From: Sporosarcina beigongshangi
Lineage (GTDB): Bacteria; Actinomycetota; Actinomycetes; Actinomycetales; Micrococcaceae
Assembly (NCBI RefSeq): GCF_016820535.1
Contig: NZ_JADHDY010000020.1
Coordinates: 22,845 to 86,844, forward strand
Direction: 5' to 3'
Length of the DNA stretch: 64,000 nt
The notes under the pieces were generated by a model that saw only the letters and a program-made list of their open reading frames with translations, was not told the origin of the DNA and did no database searches. Positions within the stretch are counted from its first letter, which is position 1, and each line of letters opens with the position of its first letter. Positions 30,074-43,619 of this stretch are shown in pieces. Both the position numbers and the translations under genes were made by a program.

Positions 30074-32227
30074 CTAGAGGACGTCGAGTCCGTCGCAGCG
30101 CACCTGGACCGGGGCGCCAACCCGGCGCGCGGCATTGGCTGCCTTGAGCGCCCGGATGTCGGCCGTCACTTTCGCAGCCATGCCGTAGGGAAAGAGCAGG
30201 ATGGTCCGGTAGTCGGGCGCCTCCCCCGAAGCCGGCCCCGCCGCGGCTGACAAAACAGGCGCGGGTCCGATGCTGCGCACCTCGGCCGGCAGCTTAAGGG
30301 CTGCGTGGAAAGCCGCCACATCTGCTTCTGCCCCGGTCAGCGAGGCCAGCCGCATGGCGGGAGGCAGCCCCAGTTCGTGGCGGAGGGCAAATTCACGCTC
30401 GGCGTGGCCGGCCGGGTCCCAGCGAACCAGCGCCGACACTTCAACAGACTCCTCTGCCGTCACCACCACCATGCCGCCGTCCTTGGCCGGCTTGACGAGC
30501 GCCGCGGCATTCATCCAGCGCCGCAGCGCCTCCTCACCCGCCCGCAGTGATTCACGGCGCAGCATGGAGTCGCCGTCCAGCAGCAGGGCTGCGGCGTAGC
30601 CGTGCGGGGCCACGGGTTCGGCGCCAATGGTGGCCACCACGATGGCGGGCCGGTCCGGGACCGTGGCCTTGATGTGGTCGCCCGACGACGACACCACGGG
30701 AACCGAGGGAAAGGCCCGGCCCAGTTCCTCGGCGGTGCGCAGCGCCCCGACGGCCATGGCGCGCAGCTGGTTGAATCCGCACGTGGGGCAGCTGAAGGCG
30801 GTCTCGGCCTGCCCGCACCACTTGCAGGTCACCATCGTGGAGGTGGACCCGGGCGCGCGCGACTGCATGAGCGGACCCGTGCAGTGCCGGCACCTGGCCA
30901 CGTCCCGGCAGCGTTGGCAGGCCAGCCCGGGTGCGTAGCCCGTCCTGGCCACCTGGACCAGGACCGGGCCGAACTTCAGTGCCGCCTTGGCCGTGGCCCA
31001 GGCCCGGTGCGGCAGCCGGGCCAGTGCGGCCGCGGGGTCCCGCTCCTGCTCGAAGGAATCGGAGGTGCTGATGACCCGGGCCGTGGCCTTGCGCACGGCG
31101 GGGCGGGCGGCTGTGATCTCCTGTGCCCAGCCGGTGGCCACCAGGCGCTGGGATTCGGTGCTGCGGCTGTGCCCGGCCATGAGCACGGCTGCACCCTCCA
31201 CCTCGGAGCGCAGCAGCAGCACGTCCCGGCTGTGCTGGTACGGGGCCCGGCGTTCTACGTGGAGTTCGTCGCCGTCATCCCAGCACACCACCAGGCCAAG
31301 ATCCGCGACTGGGGCATAGGCCGCAGACCGCGTGCCAATCACGACCCGTACGTCCCCGGACAGGACACGCAGGAAGTTCGCGTAGCGGGCACTGGGGCCG
31401 TCGTCAGCTGTCAGCCTGACGAAGCTGTCCTCGGGGAGCATCCCGGCAAAGGCCCGCTCCAGCAAGTCAAGGTCCCGCAGGTCCGGGACCACCACGATGG
31501 CGCCGCGGCCGGAGAGCTGGCAGTACGCCACGGCCTGGGCCACCTGGTGCTGCCAGGAAGCAGCGCCATAGCCGTGCAGGGCCCCCAGGACACCCTTGGG
31601 GCTCTCCCCCATGGCCAGCCGGGTGAGAAAGTCCTCGGCATGCGGGTAGTCGGTGAACAGCGAGTGGCCGGGCCTCGGCGCAGCCGGCATGTCCGGCACC
31701 GGATCCGGCAGGGCTCCGGGGGCGCCGACAGCTGCAGGCGCCGCAACGTCGTCGGCCAGTTTCTTCAGGTAAATCTTCTCCAGGCTGGCAACCCGCGGGG
31801 GCACGGCGACCCGCAGGACGTCGGCTACGGTGCCGCAGTAGCGCGCGGCCACCCTGTGGGCCAGTTCCAGGACCTGGGGCGTGAGCACCTGCACGGCGGA
31901 ATATACGCGGGAAAGAGGAACCAGCCGGTCGCTGTCGGAAACCGCGGCCCGCCCCACCAGGAAACCGTTGAGATCCTGGCCGGAGAACTTCACCCGCACT
32001 CGCACGCCCGGCTGCGCCTCGGCGTCGAGATCTAGGGGGACGGAGTAGTCAAAGATCCGGTCCAGGTGCGGCAGCGGAGAATCTATGACCACGTGCGCCA
32101 CGGGCAGGGACGGGGCCAGTACCACGCCGCTGTGCGGGTCCGCCACGCGTTCCTTGGCGACGAAGCCGCTGAGCAGGCTCATTTGCACGCCCTCGCCGGG
32201 CGCGTCATGATTGAGCGCGTCGGCCAT
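30074..32227 (-). CDS. priA: Primosomal protein N' (PriA), helicase motifs degenerate
   Basis: Replication-restart protein of 717 residues. The N-terminal DNA-binding domain starts HVVIDSPLPHLDRIFDYSVP. The zinc cluster is intact: CQRCRDVARCRHC and CKWCG...CPTCG. The helicase core is degraded: where Walker A (GxTGSGKT) belongs the sequence reads GYGAASWQHQ, and the DEAH box is replaced by WDDGDE. Loss of these motifs is known for actinobacterial PriA, so it probably acts in assembly rather than unwinding. ATG at 32227; GGGAGGA lies 6 bases before it. Downstream, where fmt often follows in relatives, there is instead the decayed HNH region. Confidence 0.9.
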   Translation of the reverse strand: MADALNHDAPGEGVQMSLLSGFVAKERVADPHSGVVLAPSLPVAHVVIDSPLPHLDRIFDYSVPLDLDAEAQPGVRVRVKFSGQDLNGFLVGRAAVSDSDRLVPLSRVYSAVQVLTPQVLELAHRVAARYCGTVADVLRVAVPPRVASLEKIYLKKLADDVAAPAAVGAPGALPDPVPDMPAAPRPGHSLFTDYPHAEDFLTRLAMGESPKGVLGALHGYGAASWQHQVAQAVAYCQLSGRGAIVVVPDLRDLDLLERAFAGMLPEDSFVRLTADDGPSARYANFLRVLSGDVRVVIGTRSAAYAPVADLGLVVCWDDGDELHVERRAPYQHSRDVLLLRSEVEGAAVLMAGHSRSTESQRLVATGWAQEITAARPAVRKATARVISTSDSFEQERDPAAALARLPHRAWATAKAALKFGPVLVQVARTGYAPGLACQRCRDVARCRHCTGPLMQSRAPGSTSTMVTCKWCGQAETAFSCPTCGFNQLRAMAVGALRTAEELGRAFPSVPVVSSSGDHIKATVPDRPAIVVATIGAEPVAPHGYAAALLLDGDSMLRRESLRAGEEALRRWMNAAALVKPAKDGGMVVVTAEESVEVSALVRWDPAGHAEREFALRHELGLPPAMRLASLTGAEADVAAFHAALKLPAEVRSIGPAPVLSAAAGPASGEAPDYRTILLFPYGMAAKVTADIRALKAANAARRVGAPVQVRCDGLDVL

Positions 32228-32331
32228 GAAGTCCTCCCGGGGTGTTGTGTGCGCAGGCGGCCATGCGGCTGCCGGCCTTAAAACAAGCTAAGCACAGTGC
32301 ACCGACATGATGGCGGTGGACCGTGCTTGGC

Positions 32332-32390
32332 TGTGGACAATGTCCGGTTGTGGACAGCCCCTGGCGTGTGGGCGGTGCCGGTGTGGAAAA
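32332..32390 (+). promoter_or_regulatory. Cluster of three DnaA boxes between metK and priA
   Basis: TGTGGACAA at 32332-32340 (exact complement of the box TTGTCCACA), TGTGGACAG at 32349-32357 (one mismatch) and TGTGGAAAA at 32382-32390 (complement TTTTCCACA, one base from the E. coli box TTATCCACA). All three have the same orientation within 59 bases, 105-164 bases upstream of the priA start. Binding by DnaA is inferred. Confidence 0.6.
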
Positions 32391-32406
32391 CTGCGGCTGC
32401 CCGCAG
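32387..32406 (-). terminator. metK terminator
   Basis: CTGCGG/CCGCAG (32391-32396 with 32401-32406), loop CTGC, followed on the minus strand by TTTTCC. It begins 9 bases after the metK stop. Its U-run overlaps the third DnaA-box-like sequence. Confidence 0.8.
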
Positions 32407-32414
32407 CAGCGCGC

Positions 32415-33617
32415 CTAGGCGTTGAAGAACGCCTTCAGGGCATCCACGCGGTCAAGGTTTTCCCAGGTGAAGTCGGCGTCATCGCGGCCGAAGTGGCCGT
32501 GCGCGGCCGTCTTGGCGTAGATGGGGCGCTTCAGGTCAAGGCTGTCGATGATGGCCATGGGGCGCAGGTCGAACACGGCCGCGATGGCCTCCTCGATCTT
32601 GCGCGGGTCCACGGTCTCGGTGCCGAACGTCTCAACGTAGGTCCCCACGGGCTTGGCCACACCAATGGCGTAGCCCACCTGGACCTCTGCACGGGCAGCC
32701 AGGCCTGCGGCCACCACGTTCTTGGCAACCCAGCGCATGGCGTAGGCGGCCGAGCGGTCAACCTTTGACGGGTCCTTGCCGGAGAAGGCACCGCCGCCGT
32801 GGCGGGCCATGCCGCCGTAGGTGTCGACGATGATCTTGCGACCGGTCAGGCCCGCGTCGCCCACGGGCCCGCCCACCACGAAGGGGCCGGCCGGGTTGAG
32901 GTAGGTGCGGATGCCGGACACGTCCAGGCCGGAGGCTTCCATGACGGGGGCGATGACGTATTCCTGCAGGTCCGCGCGCAGCTTGGCCAGTTCGGTGCCT
33001 TCGGCGTGCTGGCTGGAGATGACCACGGTGTCCACGGACACGGGCTTGTCGCCGTCGTAGCCGATGGTGACCTGGGTCTTGCCGTCGGGGCGCAGGTAGG
33101 CGAGTTCGCCCGACTTGCGCACATCCGTGAGGCGCTCTGACAGGCGGTGCGCCAGGTAGATCGGCGTCGGCATGTAGGAGGCCGTCTCGTTGCTGGCGTA
33201 GCCGAACATGAGGCCCTGGTCGCCTGCACCCTGGGTGTCGTATTTGTCGATGGCGGTGCCTTCGCGGACCTCGAGGGCATTGAACACGCCGTCGGAAATG
33301 TCCTGCGACTGCTGACCGATCGAGACGGACACGCCGCAGCGGGCGCCGTCGAAACCGTTGGCCGAAGAATCGTAGCCGATGTCCAGAATCGTGTTGCGCA
33401 CGATCTGCGGGATCTCAACGTAGGCGTTGGTGGTCACCTCGCCGGCAACGTGGACCAGGCCGGTGGTGGCCATGGTCTCAACAGCCACGCGGGAATCGGG
33501 GTCTTCGGCCAGCAGCGCGTCGAGGATGGCGTCGCTGATCTGGTCGCAGATTTTGTCGGGGTGGCCCGCCGTCACGGATTCGGAGGTAAACAGGCGCAGG
33601 GGATTTACTGAAGTCAC
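32415..33617 (-). CDS. metK: S-adenosylmethionine synthetase
   Basis: Makes SAM from methionine and ATP. 400 residues with the N-terminal [21 protein letters not shown], the ATP-loop signature [12 protein letters not shown] and the P-loop-like [16 protein letters not shown]. The GTG at 33617 gives the normal start; no strong Shine-Dalgarno is visible, and TAAAGT 14-19 bases before it could be a -10, so transcription may begin very close to the start codon. Follows coaBC by 85 bases and is closed by a good terminator. No SAM riboswitch was found upstream. Confidence 0.96.
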   Translation of the reverse strand: MTSVNPLRLFTSESVTAGHPDKICDQISDAILDALLAEDPDSRVAVETMATTGLVHVAGEVTTNAYVEIPQIVRNTILDIGYDSSANGFDGARCGVSVSIGQQSQDISDGVFNALEVREGTAIDKYDTQGAGDQGLMFGYASNETASYMPTPIYLAHRLSERLTDVRKSGELAYLRPDGKTQVTIGYDGDKPVSVDTVVISSQHAEGTELAKLRADLQEYVIAPVMEASGLDVSGIRTYLNPAGPFVVGGPVGDAGLTGRKIIVDTYGGMARHGGGAFSGKDPSKVDRSAAYAMRWVAKNVVAAGLAARAEVQVGYAIGVAKPVGTYVETFGTETVDPRKIEEAIAAVFDLRPMAIIDSLDLKRPIYAKTAAHGHFGRDDADFTWENLDRVDALKAFFNA

Positions 33618-33702
33618 GTATCTACTTTACTTGGGTTTGAGGTGCCTGCAGCGCCCGGTGGACTTGGGCGGTCACATAGCGGCCAAAACGTGTGAATGCT
33701 GG

Positions 33703-35076
33703 TTAGGGTGCGCCAAGCCTTTCGGCAATGACGCGCACGACGGCGTCTGCCACCTCGCGCTTGGAGCCGGCCACCGGCACGGGGCCGGCACCGTCCAGGG
33801 CGAGGATCTCCACCTGGTTGCTGTCCCGGCCGAAGACCCGCTCGCTGCCGGACTCGCCCGGTCCCACCTCGTTGACGACGAGGAGGTCGCAGCCCTTGCG
33901 GCGCAGCTTGGCCTGTGCGTATGTACGCGCGTCGGCCTCGTCGTCGCCGGTTTCGGCGGCAAAGCCCACGATGAGCTGCTGCTGGTTTTGGGCCGCACGG
34001 TGCGCCACGATTTCGGCGAGGATGTCCGGGTTGCGGACCAGCGTGATGACGGGGTCGGCCACGTCGTCGCGCTTCTTGATCTTCCCGGTGGAAATGTTGG
34101 ACGGCCTGAAATCGGCCACGGCGGCCGCCATGATCACCACGTCGGCAGACGCGGCGGCCGCGAGGGTTGCCGACCGGAGTTCGAGGGCCGTTTCAATCGT
34201 CTGCGCCCGTGCGCCGGCCGGTGCCGGAACATCCATGTGCGCGTGGACGAGAGTGACCTCTGCACCCGCCGCCAATGCCGCTTCGGCGAGGGCAACGCCC
34301 TGCTTGCCGGAAGACTTGTTGCCCAGGTAGCGGACAGGGTCGAGGGGTTCGCGGGTGCCGCCGGCGGTGATGAGCACGTGCCTTCCGGCGAGCAGTCCGG
34401 ACAGCGTGCCGGCAGTTTCGGCTGCTGCGCCGGCCTCGGCACCAGCCGGAAGGGTGCCGGACACGGCAACCGCAGCGGAAGGTGCACCGCCGGCGTCGGC
34501 CGGGGACGGGCCGTCGTGCTGTTCCAGGGGTTCGCGACGCAGCGCCATGGCGGCAGAGAAAATTTCTTCAGGCTCGGGCAGGCGGCCTGGACCGGAGTCG
34601 ACGCCCGTCAGACGCCCCACGGCGGGGTCCAGCACGTGCACCCCGCGCGAACGCAGCGTGGCCACGTTTGCCTGTGTGGCCGCGTGGGCCCACATTTCGG
34701 TGTGCATGGCCGGGGCAAAAAGCACGGGGCCGCGCGCCATGAGGAGCGTGGTGGTGAGGAGGTCGTTGGCGTGGCCGCCGGCAGCCTTCGCGAGAAGGTC
34801 TGCCGTGGCCGGTGCCACCACGATCAAATCGGCCTCATGGCCGATCCGGACGTGGTTGACCTGGTCCACGGCGTCAAAAACATTGTTGGTGGCGGGCCGC
34901 CCGCTCAGGGCCTCCCAAGTGGCGATGCCCACGAAATTCGTGGACGCGTCGGTGGGGATGACCGTGACCTGGTGGCCTGCCTCCGTGAAGAGGCGCAGCA
35001 GCAGGGCCGCCTTGTAGGCGGCGATGCCGCCGCCCACCCCCAAAACAATGTTCAGATTAGGCACCGTGGCGCTCAA
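33703..35076 (-). CDS. coaBC: Bifunctional CoaBC (phosphopantothenoylcysteine synthetase/decarboxylase)
   Basis: Two steps of coenzyme A synthesis in one 457-residue protein. The N-terminal flavoprotein decarboxylase (CoaC) has VLGVGGGIAAYKAALL and FAPAMHTEMW. The C-terminal synthetase (CoaB) starts HVLITAGGTREPLDPVRYLGN and has SSGKQGVALAEAALA. A 60-residue low-complexity linker (Pro/Ala/Glu-rich, about 165-220) joins them and is longer than in most homologues. Lies 8 bases after rpoZ, in mihF-gmk-rpoZ-coaBC-metK. Confidence 0.95.
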   Translation of the reverse strand: MSATVPNLNIVLGVGGGIAAYKAALLLRLFTEAGHQVTVIPTDASTNFVGIATWEALSGRPATNNVFDAVDQVNHVRIGHEADLIVVAPATADLLAKAAGGHANDLLTTTLLMARGPVLFAPAMHTEMWAHAATQANVATLRSRGVHVLDPAVGRLTGVDSGPGRLPEPEEIFSAAMALRREPLEQHDGPSPADAGGAPSAAVAVSGTLPAGAEAGAAAETAGTLSGLLAGRHVLITAGGTREPLDPVRYLGNKSSGKQGVALAEAALAAGAEVTLVHAHMDVPAPAGARAQTIETALELRSATLAAAASADVVIMAAAVADFRPSNISTGKIKKRDDVADPVITLVRNPDILAEIVAHRAAQNQQQLIVGFAAETGDDEADARTYAQAKLRRKGCDLLVVNEVGPGESGSERVFGRDSNQVEILALDGAGPVPVAGSKREVADAVVRVIAERLGAP

Positions 35077-35084
35077 GGATCCGC

Positions 35085-35342
35085 TTACGCGGTCTCGACG
35101 GGGGTGGAAACCAGCAGGCCCTCTTCGATTTCGCGGAAGGCGATGGAGAGGGACTTCTCGTTCAGCTTGGTGTCGACCAGCGGGCCGACGTACTCGAAGA
35201 GGCCCTCGTGGAGCTGGGCGTAGTAGGCGTTGATCTGGCGGGCGCGCTTGGCGCCAAAGATGACCAGGCCGTACTTGTTGTCGGCAGCTTCAAGCAGTGA
35301 ATCAATCGAGGGATTGATGATGCCTTCGGGTTGTGTAGTCAA
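35085..35342 (-). CDS. rpoZ: RNA polymerase omega subunit
   Basis: 85-residue subunit that wraps the beta-prime C-terminus and aids polymerase assembly. [30 protein letters not shown] is the family core, including the conserved KYxLV and RARQIN. It sits between gmk and coaBC, the order usual in actinobacteria, 35 bases after gmk. Confidence 0.95.
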   Translation of the reverse strand: MTTQPEGIINPSIDSLLEAADNKYGLVIFGAKRARQINAYYAQLHEGLFEYVGPLVDTKLNEKSLSIAFREIEEGLLVSTPVETA

Positions 35343-35377
35343 TTACTTCTCCAAAAATCTAAAAGGGTTGGTACGGG

Positions 35378-35992
35378 TTATGCAGTGTGGCGGGGGGTGA
35401 GCCCCATCAGGTCAACCAGTGCCGCTGCAGCCCGGCTGACATCATCATTGACGATGACATAATCGAATTCCGGCGCGGCAGCAAGTTCCAGTTTAGCGGT
35501 TTCCAGGCGGCGCTGCTGTTCCTCGGCCGTTTCTGTGCCACGGCCCACCAGGCGGCGGACCAGTTCGTCCCAGCTGGGCGGGGCCAGGAACACGAAATCC
35601 GCTTCCGGCATGGCCTCCTTCACCTGGCGGGCGCCCTGCAGGTCGATCTCCAGCAGCACCGACTTTCCATCCGCAACGGCGGCCTGCACCGTGCTTCGCA
35701 GGGTGCCGTAGCGGTTCACCCCGTGGACCACGGCCCACTCGAGGAAGTCGCCGTGTTCAATGAGCGTGTCAAAGTCTTCGGCGGTCTTGAAGAAGTAGTG
35801 CACGCCTTCTTCTTCACCGGGGCGGGCCGGGCGCGTGGTGGCGGAGACGGAGAGCCACACATCCGGGTAGTTGTCCCGAATGAAGGTTGACACGGTGCCC
35901 TTGCCGACGGCGGTGGGCCCGGCCAGCACGGTCACACCGCTGCGGGCCTTGGTGCGGACGGTGTGCTCTGCGGGCACGGGAGCGGCGCTCAT
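35378..35992 (-). CDS. gmk: Guanylate kinase
   Basis: Phosphorylates GMP to GDP with ATP. 204 residues; the P-loop is [12 protein letters not shown] near residue 25, and the GMP-binding part has [21 protein letters not shown]. The start ATG overlaps the mihF stop (ATGA), so the two are coupled. A 20-residue N-terminal extension is common in actinobacterial enzymes. Confidence 0.95.
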   Translation of the reverse strand: MSAAPVPAEHTVRTKARSGVTVLAGPTAVGKGTVSTFIRDNYPDVWLSVSATTRPARPGEEEGVHYFFKTAEDFDTLIEHGDFLEWAVVHGVNRYGTLRSTVQAAVADGKSVLLEIDLQGARQVKEAMPEADFVFLAPPSWDELVRRLVGRGTETAEEQQRRLETAKLELAAAPEFDYVIVNDDVSRAAAALVDLMGLTPRHTA

Positions 35993-36309
35993 GCTTCCGG
36001 CCCCAGGTAGTCCACCAGGGCGCGGCGCTGGTGCACGCCCAGGCCACGCACCCTGCGGGTTGGGGCTATGCCCAGCTCGCTCATGATCACAGTTGCACGT
36101 ACCTTTCCAATGCCCGGTAGGGCTTCCAATAAATCACACACTTTAAGTCTGTCCAGGGCCGGCTCCGTCGCAGCCTTCTCAAGGATGGCTGCGACGGAGG
36201 TCAGGCCTGTCTTTAAATCCTGTTTTGCCCGGGAGCGCAGGGCCCGTGCCGCGAGTGCCTTGATGCGAGCGTCTTCCCGGTCCTGCGGGGACAACTGCGG
36301 CAAATTCAC
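35989..36309 (-). CDS. mihF: Actinobacterial integration host factor (mIHF)
   Basis: Small nucleoid protein (106 residues) of the mIHF/sIHF family, unrelated to proteobacterial IHF. It has a helical N-terminus ([19 protein letters not shown]) and the helix-two-turn-helix segment [20 protein letters not shown] that contacts DNA. It bends DNA and is essential in mycobacteria; a like role is inferred here. First gene of the operon with gmk, preceded by a promoter-like pair of hexamers. Confidence 0.93.
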   Translation of the reverse strand: MNLPQLSPQDREDARIKALAARALRSRAKQDLKTGLTSVAAILEKAATEPALDRLKVCDLLEALPGIGKVRATVIMSELGIAPTRRVRGLGVHQRRALVDYLGPEA

Positions 36310-36369
36310 GAAAGGGACTCCCTGATGATGGCGCTCCCGGCGCGGGAGGCGTGCGATGGTGATTCATCG

Positions 36370-36398
36370 AACCTATCCGCACCGGGGGCGCAAATCAA
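36370..36398 (-). promoter_or_regulatory. Candidate promoter of mihF-gmk-rpoZ-coaBC
   Basis: On the minus strand TTGATT (36393-36398) and TAGGTT (36370-36375) are separated by exactly 17 bases, about 60 bases upstream of mihF and after the pyrF stop. Good match to a housekeeping promoter by pattern. Confidence 0.6.
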
Positions 36399-36418
36399 TT
36401 GGGCAGTGCCGTGGCAGG

Positions 36419-37277
36419 CTACAAACCCGTGAGGGTTTCAGCCGTGGCGGCGCGCAGGGCCGCCACGTCGGGACCTGCGGCCAGGATGCCACGGCTGGAG
36501 GATGCCAGCACGGCGGGGTAGGCTGCGCCGAATGTCAGGCGCATGTCCGCACCCGTGGCGCCCTGGGCGCCCAGGCCGGGGGCCAGGATGGGGCCGTTGA
36601 CCGCCTCGAGGTCGATCCCGAGGTCGCTCAGCGCCGTGCCGACGGTGGCACCCACCACCAGGCCGACGGAGCCCATCGCCTGGCCTGCGTAGCGCAGGTT
36701 CTCCTGTGCCGCGGCCTGCACAATGCGCCGTGCCACGGATTCACTTCCGCCCACGTGCTGCACGCTGGCGCCCTCCGGGTTGGAGGTCAGTGCCAGCACG
36801 AATACGCCGCGGCCGTTCGCAGCGGCCAGGTCCAGGGCCGGACGCAGCGACTCAAAGCCCAGGTACGGGCTCAGGGTCACCGAATCGGCGGCCAGGGATG
36901 AACCGTCGCGCAGCCAGGCGTCGGCGTAGCCTGCCATGGTGGAGCCGATGTCCCCGCGCTTGGCGTCGGCGATGGTCAGCACGCCGGCCTCGGCGGATGC
37001 GGAGAGGAGTTCTTCCAGGACGGCCAGGCCGGCCGAGCCGTGGCGCTCGTAGAGCGCCACCTGCGGCTTGACCGTGGCGGCCAGCGGCGCCACAGCCTCC
37101 AACACCGTCAGGGAGAAGCTGCGCAGCCCCTGGACGGAATCGTCCAGACCCCAGGCGGCCAGCAGGCCCGGGTGCGGGTCGATGCCCACACACAGGGGCC
37201 CGCGGGCCGCCATGGCACCGGCGAGCCGGGCACCAAAAGTTGCGCGGCCGCCGTCGTGGTTCACAGGAGTGTCCTGG

Positions 37278-37285
<8 letters not shown>
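36419..37285 (-). CDS. pyrF: Orotidine-5'-phosphate decarboxylase, type 2
   Basis: Last step of UMP synthesis. 288 residues, the longer type found in actinobacteria and myxobacteria. Catalytic signature [16 protein letters not shown] with the Asp-Lys-Asp array; [12 protein letters not shown] at the N-terminal strand. ATG at 37285 overlaps the end of carB by 8 bases; longer readings run back through carB and are not credible. Last gene of the pyr operon. Confidence 0.94.
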
Positions 37286-40585
<3,300 letters not shown>

Positions 40586-40586
<1 letters not shown>

Positions 40587-41767
40587 TACTTGTTTTCCTG
40601 GCTCTGTGCGGTCTTGTAGTCGGTCATGAGTTTGATGAACCTGTCGAACAGGTAGGCGGCGTCGTGCGGGCCGGCGGCGGCCTCGGGGTGGTACTGGACC
40701 GAGAAGGCGGGGATGTCCAGGGCGGACAGGCCCTCCACCACCTGGTCGTTGAGGCTGATGTGGCTGACCTCAACGCGGCCGAAGCGCTCCTCGGGAGCCT
40801 GCGTGGGCCCGTCCAGCGGTGCGTCGACGGCGAAGCCGTGGTTCTGGCTGGTGATTTCCACCTTGCCGGTGCTGCGGTCCATGACCGGCTGGTTCATGCC
40901 GCGGTGGCCGTAGCGCAGCTTGTAGGTGCCGAATCCGAGGGCACGGCCAAGGATCTGGTTGCCGAAGCAGATGCCGAAGTACGGCACGCCGGCGTCCAGG
41001 AAACTGCGGACAAAGCCAACCTGGCGGTCGGCCGTGGCGGGGTCGCCGGGGCCGTTGGAGATGAACACACCGTCCGGGTTCAGCCCCCGCGCCTCGTCAA
41101 AGCTGGTCGTGGCGGGCACGACATGCACACGGACGCCTCGCTCGGCAAAGCGGTGCGGGGTCATGGCCTTCATGCCCAGGTCCAGTGCCACGATGTCGAA
41201 GATCGGCTCACCGTCCCAGCCGTGGTCGGCAGGTTCGACGACGTAGGCTTCCTTCACGCTGACTTCTTCAGCCAGGCGCAGGCCGGCCATGGAAGGCTGC
41301 GCCTGCACTTCCGCAAGCAGCTCGGCGGCCGGGCGGGCGGCTGACTCGCCGGAGAAGATGCCGGCCTTCATGGTGCCGCGTTCGCGCAGGTGGCGGGTAA
41401 TGGCGCGGGTGTCCACACCCTGGATGCCGACGACGCCCTGGGTGGTGAGTTCGTCGTCGAGGGTGCCTTCGGATCGCCAGTTGGAGGGGCGCCGGGCAGC
41501 GTCGCGCACGACGTAGCCTGCGGCCCAGATCTTTGCGGACTCGTTGTCGGCCAGGTTCACGCCGGTGTTGCCGATGTGGGGTGCGGTCTGCACGATCAAC
41601 TGGCGGGCGTAGGAGGGGTCCGTGAGGGTTTCCTGGTATCCGGTCATGCCGGTGGTGAACACGGCTTCGCCGAGAGCCGTGCCCTGGGCCCCGTAGCTGC
41701 TGCCACGGAAAGTGCGGCCGTCTTCCAAGACCAAAAGTGCCTGTGCCGGCATAGTTGCATCACTCAT
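40586..41767 (-). CDS. carA: Carbamoyl-phosphate synthase small subunit
   Basis: Glutaminase partner of CarB, 393 residues. The N-terminal CPSase_sm_chain domain has [13 protein letters not shown] and [18 protein letters not shown]. The class I amidotransferase has the nucleophile in [14 protein letters not shown] and the C-terminal [10 protein letters not shown] with the catalytic His and Glu. ATG at 41767 chosen; a TTG at 41773 and an ATG at 41752 are possible. Begins just after the PH-like gene. Confidence 0.95.
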
Positions 41768-41769
41768 TC

Positions 41770-42294
41770 TCAATTGTTCTTTCCGTTGCGCTCGGTATCG
41801 CTGTCTTCAGGCAGCAGTGCCTGTAATGCTTCAATCAAGGGGCGCTTGGCCCCGGCCTCGGTGGTGCGGAACCCGGTGTCGACCTCCGTGTCCGCCAGGT
41901 GCCAGCTGATGGAGACGAGGCCGTCCTTCTCCACAAATTTACCGGCCATTCCGGCCTGCGTCGCCACCTGTGTCATGGCATCCTTGGCTATGAAAAGGTC
42001 CAGGGCGCCCTTGCGCTCGATGACCACGCCTTCCGGGTGGACGTTGACGACGCCGGGTGTGCGGATGCCGAGTCCGTGGACGGCCAGCCGGTCCAGCCAG
42101 TCCCCCGTGGAGGTGGTGACCACATACTGGCCGGGGACGCTGATCACGGCCGGGCCGAGGTCCTCGGGCACGGGAGGCAGGTCGGCCACGCCCGCCTGCC
42201 GCTTGAGCTTGCCGCGCCAGCCCAGCCACATCAGTGCCACGACAAGCGCCAGCGGCACTACGGCCGAGATGACAATCAGGGCTTCCTTGCTCAT
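41770..42294 (-). CDS. Rv1382-like membrane protein of the pyr operon (PH-like)
   Basis: 174 residues: one N-terminal transmembrane helix ([20 protein letters not shown]), a basic stretch and a soluble domain with about eight predicted strands ([37 protein letters not shown]), like a bacterial PH domain. In M. tuberculosis the gene between pyrC and carA (Rv1382) has the same position. Function unknown. ATG 42294 overlaps the pyrC stop (ATGA), so it is made with the pyrimidine enzymes. Confidence 0.78.
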   Translation of the reverse strand: MSKEALIVISAVVPLALVVALMWLGWRGKLKRQAGVADLPPVPEDLGPAVISVPGQYVVTTSTGDWLDRLAVHGLGIRTPGVVNVHPEGVVIERKGALDLFIAKDAMTQVATQAGMAGKFVEKDGLVSISWHLADTEVDTGFRTTEAGAKRPLIEALQALLPEDSDTERNGKNN

Positions 42295-43619
42295 GCGGGG
42301 CTGCCGATCTTCCGGGGCGTGTTCAGCTTGCCGTCCAGCACGGTGGGGTGGCCGTGGAAGAACGTGGCGACGACTCTGCCGGGCAGTTCCATGGCGGCAA
42401 AAGGCGAGTTGCGGCCCTTGGTGGCCATGGCGGAGGGGTCCACTGTCCAGCGGGCGGCGGGGTCGACCAGCACGATGTTGGCAGGCTCCCCGACTGCCAG
42501 GGGGCGGCCCTGGTCTGCGACGCGGCCGATCTGCGCCGGGGTGGTGGACGTGACGCGGGCGAAGCCCTCCCAGTCCATGAGGCCGGTCTCGATCATGGTC
42601 TCCTGCACCACGGACAGGGCTGTTTCCAGGCCCGTCATGCCCATGGCGGCGGAGGCCCATTCGCATTCCTTGGCCTCGCTGGGGTGCGGGGCGTGGTCGG
42701 TGCCGACGATGTCGATCGTGCCGTCGGCGAGGGCGGCGCGCAGGGCGTGCACGTCCGAGTCGGAGCGCAGGGGCGGGTTGACCTTGTAGACGGGGTTGTA
42801 GCTGCGCACCAGTTCCTCGGTCAGCAGCAGGTGGTGCGGGGTGACCTCTGCCGTGACGGAGATGCCGCGCTCCTTGGCCCAGCGGATGATCTCCACGGAG
42901 CCGGCCGTGGACACGTGGCAGACGTGCAGGCGCGAACCCACGTGGTGGGCCAGGAGGACGTCGCGGGCGATGATCGATTCCTCGGCAACGGCGGGCCAGC
43001 CGGCCAGGCCGAGGTCTGCCGAAACAGCGCCCTCGTTCATCTGGGCGCCCTCGGTGAGGCGCGGTTCCTGCGCGTGCTGGGCGATCACGCCGTCGAACGC
43101 CTTGACGTATTCCAGGGCGCGGCGCATGAGGACGGGGTCGCTGACGCAGATGCCGTCGTCGGAGAAGACGCGGACGCGGGCCCGGGAATCGGCCATGGCG
43201 CCGAGCTCGGCCAGCTGTTCGCCGGCCAGTCCCACGGTGACGGCGCCGACGGGGCGCACATCAACCCAGCCGGATTCGCGGCCCAGGGTGTGGACCTGCT
43301 CCACCACGCCGGCGGTGTCCGCCACGGGTGAACTGTTGGCCATGGCGTGCACGGAGGTGAAGCCGCCCAGGGCCGCGGCGCGGGTGCCGGTTTCCACCGT
43401 CTCCGCATCCTCGCGGCCGGGCTCGCGCAGGTGGGTGTGCAGGTCCACCATGCCGGGCAGCGCGACCAGGGCGGATGCGTCGATGACCGTTGCATCGCCC
43501 ACCACCTCGGCGGCCAGCGCCGGGCCGACCGCGGCGATGACGCCGTCGCGCACCAGGATGTCCGCGGTGTCCCTGCCCAGCAGGGAGGCTGAACGAATCA
43601 AGTAACTCGGGGAAGTCAT
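42291..43619 (-). CDS. pyrC: Dihydroorotase
   Basis: Zinc amidohydrolase that closes carbamoyl aspartate to dihydroorotate. 442 residues, type I class. Metal motif [16 protein letters not shown], later [16 protein letters not shown], and GTDHAPHP with the catalytic Asp. ATG 43619 overlaps the pyrB stop (ATGA); longer readings into pyrB are low complexity and rejected. Confidence 0.95.
   Translation of the reverse strand: MTSPSYLIRSASLLGRDTADILVRDGVIAAVGPALAAEVVGDATVIDASALVALPGMVDLHTHLREPGREDAETVETGTRAAALGGFTSVHAMANSSPVADTAGVVEQVHTLGRESGWVDVRPVGAVTVGLAGEQLAELGAMADSRARVRVFSDDGICVSDPVLMRRALEYVKAFDGVIAQHAQEPRLTEGAQMNEGAVSADLGLAGWPAVAEESIIARDVLLAHHVGSRLHVCHVSTAGSVEIIRWAKERGISVTAEVTPHHLLLTEELVRSYNPVYKVNPPLRSDSDVHALRAALADGTIDIVGTDHAPHPSEAKECEWASAAMGMTGLETALSVVQETMIETGLMDWEGFARVTSTTPAQIGRVADQGRPLAVGEPANIVLVDPAARWTVDPSAMATKGRNSPFAAMELPGRVVATFFHGHPTVLDGKLNTPRKIGSPA

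Noticed and set aside
33618..33702. SAM riboswitch before metK
   Set aside because: The 85-base gap has no recognisable SAM-I or other SAM-class core, and no terminator.
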